From: Cervus elaphus
Lineage: Eukaryota; Chordata; Mammalia; Artiodactyla; Cervidae
DNA: 64,000 nt
Assembly: GCF_910594005.1 (NCBI RefSeq)
Contig: NC_057847.1
Location: 20,496,001-20,560,000 of the forward strand
Direction of reading: 5' to 3'
The position numbers were made by a program, and so were the translations under genes. A model generated the notes under the pieces. That model did not search any database, was not told where the DNA came from, and saw only the letters and a program-made list of their open reading frames with translations. Of the stretch, positions 24,101-36,100 are shown one piece after another. Each line of letters begins with the position of its first letter. Positions within the stretch are counted from its first letter, which is position 1.

Positions 24101-27100
24101 ATGTGAGCTTTAAAAGACCTTAGATATTACCTAGTTCAACCTAAAGAAACCCATTTAGACTAAATAATATACCTGTGCCCTAAGTTAAAAAAAAACAAAA
24201 CAGTGTAGCCGTCTAGCATTCAGCTAATAAGCCTGTGGGACTACTGCTTAAATATAGAGATGTTCTTTAATATAGTTAGTACAGTCTTTCAGTCCCATGA
24301 TTTTGTATGACTTTCTCTTTTTCTATAATTAATACTATTTCTTTATGGTTTAAAACTTAATTTTTTTCTTCTGTCATGCTTTTATGAGAAGGAACGTAAT
24401 ACCAGATTTCCTTTTCACAGCTTATGTTTAGGTATTATATATTGTAATTTAAATTAAAAATAGTTGCTTTTACTTTAAAACATTTCCTTTAACGGCAAGT
24501 TTAGTAAATTAAGTGTTATAAAATAAGCATGTACTGAATCTAACTAATACATGTTATAAATTGCAATATACATGGACCAGAGAAGGAAATGGCAACCCAC
24601 TCCAGTACTCTTGGAAAATTCCATGGATGGAGGAGCCTGGCAGGCTACAGTCCATGGGGTTGCAAAGAGTCGGACACAACTGAGTGACTTCACTTTCTTT
24701 CTTTCTATAGTTCCTTTTGGAGAAGGAAATGGCAACCCACTCCAGTGTTCTTGCCTGGAGAATCCCATGGACAGAGGGGCCTGATGGGCTACAGTCTGTG
24801 GGGTTACAAAGAGTCAGACACGACTAAGCAACTAACACACACGTACATGGACATAAGAACGATGTTATCCTTACATATCCTTGTATCATTTTATTATGTC
24901 ATTAAAAGAAATTTGTATATTAGTATCACATGTATGGAGAATCAGATATGGTTTAGGTATAATCTATATATCCACATGGTCATATATTTTATTGTTCCTT
25001 TGGGTAATTTTGTGAAAATTATTTCGAAAATAAAGGAACACTAAGTATTTTTTGTGTTCTTATAACCTCTTGTTATTGTAATTGTTGACTGAGTTTTCAT
25101 CTTTATTAAAATAATTCTTTTTAGCTTAGCATACCAGAGGATGAGCTGGGAAGCCCTGAAGAAATCTATCAATGGCCTGATCAACAAAGTCAACATTTCC
25201 AATATCGGTATTATTATTCAAGAACTTCTTCAAGAAAATATAGTTAGAGGAAGGTAAGCATTGGCTATTTTATTTGTAGTATTTCATAGCACTTTTTCAA
25301 TGGAAAATAATATCTGCATGAAGAATAATCATTTATTTCATTTCAAAGAAAATTTCAAGGAGTATTTAAAATGCAGTTGTTATAAATATGTAAGCTACTA
25401 ACAAATAACTGTTAGAGCTTGTATGGAGTTTTTACTGTCTGAGAAGCTTTGATGTCACATAATGATTTTGGCACAGTTATTTATTGACTGAATACTTCCA
25501 ATAATTTAAGCTCATGAAGAAAAATAAATGATTTCTTTATGTATACACAAAGTGATTCTCACACCAGTTTAATTTCTAATGAAAGCAAAGTGGGAATGTG
25601 AAAGAAATGAGAAAGATAAGTAGTAAATTTTAGAAAAGCAGAAGGGAATAGCAACCATTTTCTGTGTGGTTTTTAAGTACTTGTGATGTTTTAACTCATC
25701 AGGAAATAGAACTATTCTGTATTCTATTTATTTTAAAATCTGAGGACTATTTTCCCATATGACCTTGGTCATCAGCACAGAACTTTGGGGATATATATAT
25801 AAAGTAAAGTGGGGGTTAGTAAGGTGACTGGGCGGCCACCACAGGAAAGCACTCTCATTTTATTCAGAAAGAAGCAGACTCAGAAGTTAAAAGGGTAATT
25901 TAAGATGTTACAGTTTATAAGCTGAGTTCTCTTTTTTCATTTTCTACTCTAGTGATTCAGATGTCATACCTAGACCTGATAACTATGAAGACATAGTTTT
26001 CTGCCTTTTGACAACTGAATAATATTTTGTTATTAAATTGCTAAAAATAACTCTTAGGTTAGCCCATTTGTATCTCTCTTCTTATCAAATATGTACATTG
26101 ATAGAAACATGTCCATTTCAAAATGAGTTAGAAGATAGGACCTTTTATATTCCTGTCATTGTTTTAGCATTATTTTTGCAGTGCTTACATTATGTCTTTA
26201 TCTGTCTTAGGAATATTGTTTTCACTTTTATTTTCATGAACAGTAGACTTAAGCCTGTCTTTTAGATGGAAGCCACCCAGATTTTTCTTTAATTGCAGAA
26301 TTAATTTATATGAATGATGGGCTCATAGTGGAAATTTTACTTAAAGTCAAAGTTCAATACTTTTGAAGTAGGTCTTTTCTCCCTTTTCTTTTGATAATGT
26401 TAAGTGAATTAATATAAGAAGTTAAGAACTTAAATTCATGATTAGATGTAATGAACAGCAACTGGAAAAGATTTCTATTTAGAGAGAAAAATTTTTGAAA
26501 AAAATTATATTAAATCTATTTTATATAAGTACAGATTGACATTTTATTTCCTCAAAATCAGTTTTAATTTATTAGTAAGACAATTTCTTCCTCTAGATAA
26601 GGGTAGTGAAAATTTAGTCCTGATTTAGCTTTTATGATGATTTACAGAGAAGTAATATAGCTGGATTTTAGTTGAATTTTTTTCCTTCTGATGAAATCAG
26701 TGAGTATTGTTGATGCTTTTTCTTTTCCCATTTAACCAGAGGCCTGCTATCCAGATCTGTTTTGCAAGCACAGAGTGCTTCTCCAATCTTCACCCATGTT
26801 TATGCAGCATTAGTGGCAATTATCAACTCAAAATTTCCACAAATTGGAGAGTTAATCCTCAAAAGATTAATTCTTAATTTTCGAAAAGGCTATCGGAGAA
26901 ATGATAAGGTATATGTAATGGACTTGTAAGTAGACTGCTACAGATAACATACTAATAAACCTTATCAACTCAACCTTAGTTAAGTGATGTTGATTTCTAT
27001 TGATCCAGAAATGGCGTGTTTTCACATATACTAATTTTTATTTTATAACACATTAAAATTACCTTGCATGTTACATATTTTAAGTAGAGTGTATAAGTAA

Positions 27101-30100
27101 ACTGTAGACTCTATAGATAAATGAAAATTATAGATTTATAATTTATAATTATAATTTATAATTTATAATTATTTATAATTAAATTTATATTTATAAATTT
27201 ATAATTAAAGTTTATAGATTAACTTTGTCTCTAATTTCCCTTTTCAGCCACTTTGTCTGACAGCTTCAAAATTTGTGGCACATCTTATTAATCAAAATGT
27301 GGTAAGTAATTATTTTCACAATTTTGTGCCATTCAGTGGCATTAGACCACAGGCTTGATGTCACTTCAGTGACATCTTTGTTTTGACTTACAGTCCTTCA
27401 GAAAAGTATCCTGAATGATATTTTAATTTTAGAACTATAATAATCAAACTCTTAATACTCTACATGGTTACTTAACTGAATATTTTTCCTTCAAAGACTA
27501 TAATGTGTTTTTATTTAAAAAGTTACTATTTCTTCTCTTTTCCCTGTACCCAGTGTTCAAGAAAACCTAACAGCTGATATTCTTTAAAAAATGCTATTCC
27601 CCACAACTGCATATATATGTGTATATTCATACGTATAACTACATGGTATATGTATATACTCATATATTCTTAGAATCATTTTATAAAATATTGTGTACTA
27701 AATAATTTTAATCTGTTTTAAATGCAAAAATTTATCATTTTATTATTTAGTTTTTGTGTTTATTTTTTTATTTATCCACTGTTTGAGAGTTTTGATTTAT
27801 GTTATATTATGCGTCAGTCGCTCACTCCTGTCCAACTCTTTGCGATCCCATGGACTGTAGCCCGCCAGGCTCCTCTGTCCCTGGAATTCTCCAGTCAAAA
27901 ATATTGGAGTGGGTTGCCGTTCCCTTCTCCAGGGGGAAGTGAAAGTGAAAGTTGCTCAGTCGTGTCTGACTCTTTGCGATCCAGTATTTGCAAGAATATT
28001 GGAGTGGGTTGCCTTTCCCTTCTCCAGGGGATCTTCGCAACCCAGGGATTGAACCCAGGTCTCCCGCGTTGCAGGAGGATTCTTTACCTGCTGAGCCACA
28101 TTTTAAAAATGAAAACAGTAAAATTGCTCTTGTCCATACTCACAGTTTTCCTTCAGATGTGTATTATTTTTAAAAATTATCTTTAAGAGGAAGAATTTTG
28201 AAGTCACACTTAATCTTATTTCTCTAACATTTAATAATATTTTAATTCTTTGCTACATGAAATTCTGGTACTCACTTTAAGAAACCTTTTAGATTTTAAC
28301 CTAGTCATATTATTAAAATGATAATTTTCTACTTAAGATCACAGAGACTTAATTTTACATGTCTGTAAACCTAATTTCACAGACTACAACAGCACAGATA
28401 TGTTTCAGTTTTTGAATATATATTACACTTGGAGATACTTTTGACATTGACATAAACCAGTTAAAATGATAAGTATTTTGCATCTTCCAAACTGTAGTAC
28501 AGGGCAGTATTTTCTTGTCCCTAATGTAAGACTGTTCAACCTTGCCTATCTTCCCAAAATAAAAGCAGTGTTCATTTTTTATATTGTGCTAGATGCGAAG
28601 AAGATATTTTCCTAAGTTGTCTCTCCATCTCAAGTAAGAGTCTAGTTTTTAAAAGGCATATGTATGGTCTTTTAAACACGCTTCCTAAGTCCATTTTTTT
28701 TTTACAGCAAAGCTTCTCAATATAATTTTATTCCCTCTCTACTTGGCATTGTTTATAAAATTCTAAACTTTGACCATGACCAGTGTAGAGTTTAATTTAA
28801 ATAAAAATAGAAGTATTCAAAACTGTCATTGTATGCTATAAACTATAGAAAGAAATTTTCTGAGAAAATTAGTATTCATGTAATTTAAGAACTATTTGCT
28901 AACAGAATTGCTGAGAGAATGAATTGGGAAATGTATATAGAGTTGTGATCATGGAGAAGGATATTATAAAAAGAATCATGTTACTTTTCTTCATATAGTA
29001 GTTATGAAAATATCTCATATTAAAAATTAGTAAATGACTTTTAACTTCTATCTTGAGGTTAATTATGACATTTCCTAAAGATAATATATCTTTCCTATAT
29101 AGAGAGTATAAGAGGAATATTTCTGCTGGAGATAAATCATCTGGTTGTATCCAGTGTAGTAAATTAAGATTTTTGGAAAAATCATCACGGAATTCTTTGC
29201 AGATACATAATGGAAGTAAAAGAAAAATTGTATCCCATATTTAGAGTATTTTTATGTATATTATGAAACTTTGCTCATCATATGTACAATATCATCACTG
29301 TAAAAACTAGATTTACTAATTTTTAAAAATTACCATCTGTTGTAGATTTATACATGTGAAAGCATTTTGTGTGTCTTCTTTCTATTCAAGGCTCATGAAG
29401 TTTTATGCTTAGAAATGCTCACTTTGCTTCTGGAAAGACCAACAGATGATAGTGTTGAAGTAGCTATTGGTTTTCTTAAGGAATGTGGTCTCAAATTAAC
29501 ACAAGTGTCACCAAGAGGGATCAATGGTAAATATATATCCTTGGTTTGAGATTGAGCTTTTGTTTGAGTATTATTATATGTAGTGCTTATTTTATTTTCT
29601 TTGTGTTTAACTTTAGCTATATTTGAACGCCTTCGAAACATTCTCCATGAGTCTGAAATTGACAAAAGGGTTCAGTATATGATTGAAGTGATGTTTGCTG
29701 TAAGGAAGGATGGATTCAAGGACCACCCTGTTATCCTAGGAGGACTTGATTTAGTGGAAGAAGATGATCAGTTCACCCACATGCTTCCTCTGGAAGATGA
29801 CTATAATCCAGAAGATGTTCTTAGTAAGTCAGGGGTGGGCATTGGGAAGTGGCATACAAACAAATGTCAGTATTGAAAGTAACAGCCTAACTTGTGTTAT
29901 TTATTTTTGAGATGTTTTCAAGATGGATCCTAATTTTATGGAGAATGAAGAGAAGTACAGAGCTATTAAGAAGGGTATGTAAAACTTTAAAAAATAATTT
30001 CCTTTTAAAAGAAGAAGTTTATTTAATTGTATGATAGTGATAGAATGGTATAGATCACTCTGACCCCTGCCTATTGAAATCTTTGCTCTATGAAGCCGTT

Positions 30101-33100
30101 CTCTTTGCACTGTTTGCCCATGCATTATTTTTCTGTCCAGTGCTTATCCACAGTATTGTTGCTGCTGTTTAGTCTCTAAGTCAGGTCAGACTCTTTTGCA
30201 ACCCTATGGACTATAGCCCACCAGGGAAGTCCTATCCATGGTATTAACTTCATTTTAAATTATTTAACTCATTTTCCTTCTCCTCTTTCTCTCTTTAATT
30301 ATGCAGCTCTTCAGCTTCATCCCTCTTAAGAAATATTCATGTATTACAATGGTTGTTATTTAACTTCACTTCCACTTAAGAGTTGCTGCTTAAATTGCCA
30401 CCAATTTAATATTTGATTAAGTGCTACACTGTATTATAAAGTTCTATACTTCATTATTTCTTGAGGGCAGGTTTATGTCTTTCTGATAAAATCAATCACA
30501 GTAGCTTAATATACTTAATGGATAAATTGATTATTATATATCATAAGCACTGTTTGTATAGATACTGGTTTGTATTTTATTTCTGCCATTACTAGCTAAG
30601 TCACCTAGAGTAAGTTATTTGTTTGATATAACAGTAAATGTTTGTGTAAGGATAAATAAAATACAGTACTTTATATTACCACAGAGCATGTATTTAGACA
30701 CTGGTACTTTTTTTTTTTTTAATATGTGTGTCATTATTTTTCTTCTAAAGCTAATATTCAGAGCTGCTTACATCATTCTAATATATAATTATTTATATTA
30801 TTTTACATATTGTAATTCTGTAATAATTTTATAAGTTTATTTCCCTTGAGTTGTGATTTTACCTAACAAATACTTACAGCTCTGAAAGCTCCTCGGAAGA
30901 GAGAGCAGAGATGTTGAACTCTGTCATTGCCGCGTTCTGTGCTCTAATCATGCTTAGAAGTAGAATGTTGAAGGGGAAGTAAAAGTGTATGAAGCTTCCC
31001 ATTTTATACACTATCCTAAAATCTGGTACAACAGGGACTTTTCGCTGCAATAGCCAGATTCCTTTTTCTGTAATAAATGTAGTTTCCAAACATAGAGAAA
31101 GCCCTTGAATCTATTTTCTCCTTTTCGAGTGTCTTTCTTTTTCTGTAGTATCCCTGCCATGCAGGCATGCTAAGGTGCTTCAGTTGTGTCCGACTCTGTG
31201 CAACCCTGTGGACAGCAGCCCACCAGGCTTTTCTGTCCACAGGATTCTCCAGGCAAGAATACTGGAGTGGGTTGCCATTTCCTTCTCCATAGTCTCCCTA
31301 AAAGATACCAGTAATTTTGTGGAATTCTTATTATACCTGGTATAGAGGTTTTGGGTTTTGTTTTTTCCTTTTTTTATACTTGGGAATCCCCATCCATTTC
31401 TTTATTAGGTTCTTGGCAGTTGGCCAAGAAAGTAGTACTTTTCTTTACTATAGCATTCCTTAAACTCTGTGGTCTCAAGATTCCTTTATACTCTTAAAAA
31501 TTATTGAGAATTCCAAAGAGCTTCTGTTTATGTGGGTTGTATCTATTGACATTTACTTACTAGAAATTTAAATGGAGAGTATAAAAAATATTAGGTCATT
31601 TCAAAATAACAATAATAAACCTAGTACAAAAGTTATATGTTATTATAAAAATAACTATGAACAAAGAAATTTAAGAAAAAGAATGGTATGTTGTAAATAT
31701 TTTGTGCAATTTAGTGTCTGGCTTAATGGGAAACATTTGAATTCTCATATTGCTTCTGATTTCAGTCTGTTGCAGTAGGTTGTTTTGATTGAAATATATG
31801 AAGGAAATTTAACCTCACCATAGATAGGTAGTTGGAAAGGGAAGAGTATTTTAATAGCCTTTTCAGAATTATAATTGTGTATATTTCTGTTTAACACTAT
31901 TCCAATTAAATATTTAGTAGCTATTAGTTTCTTAATGATTTAATTGCATTGTGAAACCTGAAATTATATCCATTAATTTTCCTATTTTGTTAACATTAAA
32001 ATATGTTGGTCTGTCACTTTGAATGGATCTTTTACCCAAGCATGATTTTGTAACATGTTTCATCAGTCATTTGGAAAATACTGATGCACTAAGTTTTTCA
32101 CATCTTCCAAGTATTAATGTGTTAATGTTATCAAAGTTAAATTGACACATTAACATATTCTGAAGAAATCACATTTATTCATATTACCACCCGTCTTTAT
32201 CAGAAAACTCTTTAACAATTTGGGAAGCTGTCAAGCTCATAGGAATAGATACGTGTTTTCTAGAATTCTGATTTTCTCTTGAAAACTCATTTGATCATTG
32301 TGGCAAATATCTGAAAATAACTGTTGGTTATCTTCCTTGAAATAACAGTATTACTTTATATTTTAGAAAATATCTGGTAAATACCTAATGACTCTAGCTT
32401 GTATGCCATTGTTTCAAGTAAAAATGAAAAATATAAGTAATTCATCTTGCACCTCCGTCACACAAGTGTTTTTCCTTGAGATAACCATCACCATTGTGCA
32501 TTTGTCTTTTAACAGAAGTGCTATCTATAAACTTCGTATTTTCTTACTCAAACTACTATAAATGCCGATACTCAAGGGCTTGGACTTAACAAAATTAATA
32601 ATTTTACATTTTTTCTTCGAAGGCGTTGTTAAATGAAGCTTTTTTCCTGCTACATTAGTGTGGCAGTAAAAAGTGCAATGAGTACTTGTGCAGCTTGATA
32701 CCTTGATTGTGCTCAGGATGCAGCAAGGTTTAACTCATGTTGCATTTGCGTCTTTATTTCAGATGTCAGCACAGTGAAAAGGCAGATATCTTGGTATTAC
32801 TATGAAAATAGTTTGACCTACAGACCACCTGGCAGGTCTCAGTGATTTCCTCCAGGATTCACAGACCATACTTGGAAACCACTGCTTTATTTAGTTGCTA
32901 AAATCCAGTTGTCATTGCCTAAATGATTTTAGTAAGTAGATCCTAAAGTTAAGGGATAGGAGAGGATGATGTAAACAGCTAGACAATCCATTTGACCTTC
33001 ATTCTTTTGTAAAATGTTCTTCTAGAGTTGGCATTAAAAAAAATGACCGCAGCAGGAAGTGGGCACAGCTTTAGTAATTAGCACCTTAGAGTGACCCAGG

Positions 33101-36100
33101 TGTACTTGTGTTTTAGGTCTTAGAGCATTTGGGAAAACAGCAGGAGTGCTGTTCTTCCTCCTGTTGAATACTAAATAGTTTCCCCTTTTAAAGGTCTGTC
33201 TGAGCCGCATTATAAACTAGACACTGCAGATCATTTCTTGAAGTCACATTGGTTAGAAATATTCTTGAAGAGATTTGTATGTCAGCTAAGGGCTGAATGA
33301 CAACTCTCCATTTTTGTAAAATGACTTGCTTCTCTAGTATGTGGATCTCTGCTAACATTATTATGTGTGGCTCCTGATCTATACCGTTTAGTTAAATATA
33401 AGGAAATTAGAATTTTTCTAAAAATTAGTTGGCCCCAAAACTGTATTAAAATCTGTCTGATTACAGTAAAAATGCAACGGGGGATTGTTGGCCAGGTTTG
33501 TAAAATCTTTTGTCAGACTGATGGAACACATACCGTTGGACAAAATATGATTCTAGTTTTTGTCATTTGTTTATTACCGTTAACATGATGATAGACCTCA
33601 TGTAGTCTTTTGCATCACAATTTTGAATAGTTCTGAATGTGAGTTGTATTTTAAGAAATGATACTCCAATGAAGTAGAGTTACCGGTTTTTTTAAAGGCC
33701 TTTAGACTTCCATTTCTATTGCACATATGAAAATTCTATCGATTAATTATAATGTTCTACTTAATAGGTATACATTTTAATAAAAATCTCACTACTATTT
33801 AAATTTCATTCACTACCTAAATGTGTTAGTCACTCAATCGTGTCGTACTGTTTATGACCGTATGGACTGTAGCCCTCCAGGCTCCTCTGTCCATGAGATT
33901 CTCCAGGCAAGAATACTAGAGTGGGTTGCCATTCATTACCTTCTTCAGGGAATCTTCCCGTCCCAGGGACTGAACCTAGGTCTCTCTCATTCAGGCAGAT
34001 TCTTTACCATCTTAGCCATCAGGGAGTGAACACTAAATTATGCATTTTTTTCCTTCTGTCTTTTTTGTCTTTCAGAAAACTTTCTCAGGCTAAATTCTTG
34101 TTTTCTCTTGCTCGTCTTTGCTTTTTTATAATAGACTTATCTTCTTGCTGGGGATGAACTAGTAATACTTTGACTCCATTCTCCATGATGCTAATTTCTC
34201 TGCCTAATTTATTGTTCCAGTGCTCCTGCTTTTTTGGAAAACCTTCATCTACTTTTTCTTTGTTCTTCTCATCCCTTGCTTATTTCATGGCTGCTTTCCA
34301 TCTAGCAGAAGAATTATACATACGGTTTTCTCTGGTCTGATTAGTTAGAGTGCTCTGTGAATACCTAGGTAATAATATGAGACCTGTGTGTTCATCTTTG
34401 TTGGTTGATAAACTCTTACACCACTCTGGGTTGTAGTGAACTGAGAATTATCTTCCCAGAATGAGATACATTTATATCCCTTGCTCATTCATGTTTTCCT
34501 AAACTTAACTTTGTTCTTTTAGAAATTCTTGATGAAGGAGATAGTGACTCAAACACAGACCAAGATGCTGGGAGTAGTGAAGAGGAGGAGGAAGAAGAGG
34601 AGGAAGAGGGAGAAGAAGATGAAGAAGGTAAAAGTGTAGCTGCAAATAAAACTGTAACATACACTCCCAGAATAATCTAATGTAATCCTCTAAACAGTGA
34701 TCCTTAACCTGTGGAGTATTGGGAGAGATGCTATGTTATCTAGTGGGTGAAAGCAAGGGATGTATTAAACATCCTATGAGTCACAAGATTGCCCCTCACA
34801 GCAAAGTATTATCCAGCCCAAAATATCAGCATTGGCAAGGTTGAAAGAGCCTGCTTTAAAAGTATGAAACAAGGAAATTCATTTTTTAATCCCAACATAA
34901 TTTAAATTTGATGTTTTATGACTTTGAATATGAACTATGAAAAAGGTGCATTCATGTTGAGTACATGTGATTTATGTTGCTGTGGCGTGAATGTGACAGA
35001 TGCGAGTGACTAGATATTTGCTCTTCATTTTGGAAAAATAGATTGGGGAAGCCAAAAGCTATATTTGTACAAAAGCAGGCATAATGTCCTTCCTCTTCAG
35101 CTTTGATTATATTATTTCATAGGAAAATAAGCTCAGAACTTTACTTTGGTTAAGTCTCCATTAAAACATCAGAATATATATACACTGGTCACTATTTGCT
35201 TATGTTACATATTTGAAAATATTAAAAGTATAACTTTCCCTTCTAGGGCATAATATATTTTAGTTCTGTCTTAGAGTATAGTAGCTCTTCTACAACATAA
35301 TTTATAAAAATATGTTTAAGTTTTTCCAGTGTCTTTTTTATTTAAAATGTCTCCTAACCAAGTTAACATTTAGCTTTAGAATTTGTCTTATGTGAAAACA
35401 CAGTTCAAATAAAAACTATTAAATGTTTATAAAGTTTTCATGCATCAGATAAGATAAAACTTCAAAAAATATTCATATTTGTATTGGACCCATCCAACCT
35501 GTCATGATGACCCCGTGTTCTCTGAACCTGAATTTTTACCCATAATTTATAGATCTTCCAAATTATAAAGATAACTGTTTATAAACATAAAAATAATGTT
35601 TTCCCTAACAACAGCTTAAGTGCAGCCTTTTATAATGTCTAAATGAGCAGGTGACCCAGAAACAAAAGTAGTTTTCTTGGTTTGGCTCTGGACTTCTTTG
35701 AGCTGGCAAAACTTATTAAAATACTCAAAGATATGGCAAAAGACTAGAAATAGTTATGTTGAATTCTATAAATATCAATACTAACTTACACTGTAGAAGA
35801 GAATATTACATTAAACTCATAGATTCTAAAAAGATTATGAAAACATTACTATAAAGGGATACATTTTCAGTTCTTCATTTATTTTTATAGTTTTATAATT
35901 TTGTTATGTTTAATTTCAGGACAAAAGGTGACTATTCATGACAAAACAGAAATTAATCTAGTCTCATTTCGTCGTACCATTTATCTTGCTATTCAGTCAA
36001 GGTAAGATACGGTAGCTCAGTTGATCCTAATTTTTGACAGGGGATGGACAAGGAGATGGGATTGTTAGAATCTGGTGACAGAAAACTGGACACTTGTTGC

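Larger units (their letters stand above)
18328..25124 (+). other. CWC22 coding intron 4 (GC-AG, 6.8 kb)
   Basis: Begins GCAAGT and ends TTTTTAG. Contains, in order: a 2.2-kb antisense BovB, a hAT-type element split by a Bov-tA SINE, about 1.3 kb without recognised repeats (21400-22700), an antisense L1 3' segment split by another Bov-tA, a degraded repeat-like stretch near 23640-23960, and a BOV-A2 SINE. No additional exon is supportable. Confidence 0.85.
29975..34522 (+). other. CWC22 coding intron 10
   Basis: 4.5-kb intron with a Bov-tA scrap, a 5'-truncated Bov-tA, a degraded 1.4-kb DNA-transposon-like element (about 31452-32884) and a Bov-tA (33823-34025). The remainder (30250-31150, 32890-33810, 34030-34510) shows nothing I recognise. 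Confidence 0.8.

Noticed and set aside
26881..26920. Possible U12-type (minor spliceosome) donor GTATAT after exon 6
   Set aside because: Lacks the TATCCTT extension required for U12 donors, and the acceptor at 27247 has an ordinary pyrimidine tract.
29367..29390. ATG upstream of exon 8 in frame with it
   Set aside because: Lies in the pyrimidine-rich acceptor region of intron 7 and is not a start codon.
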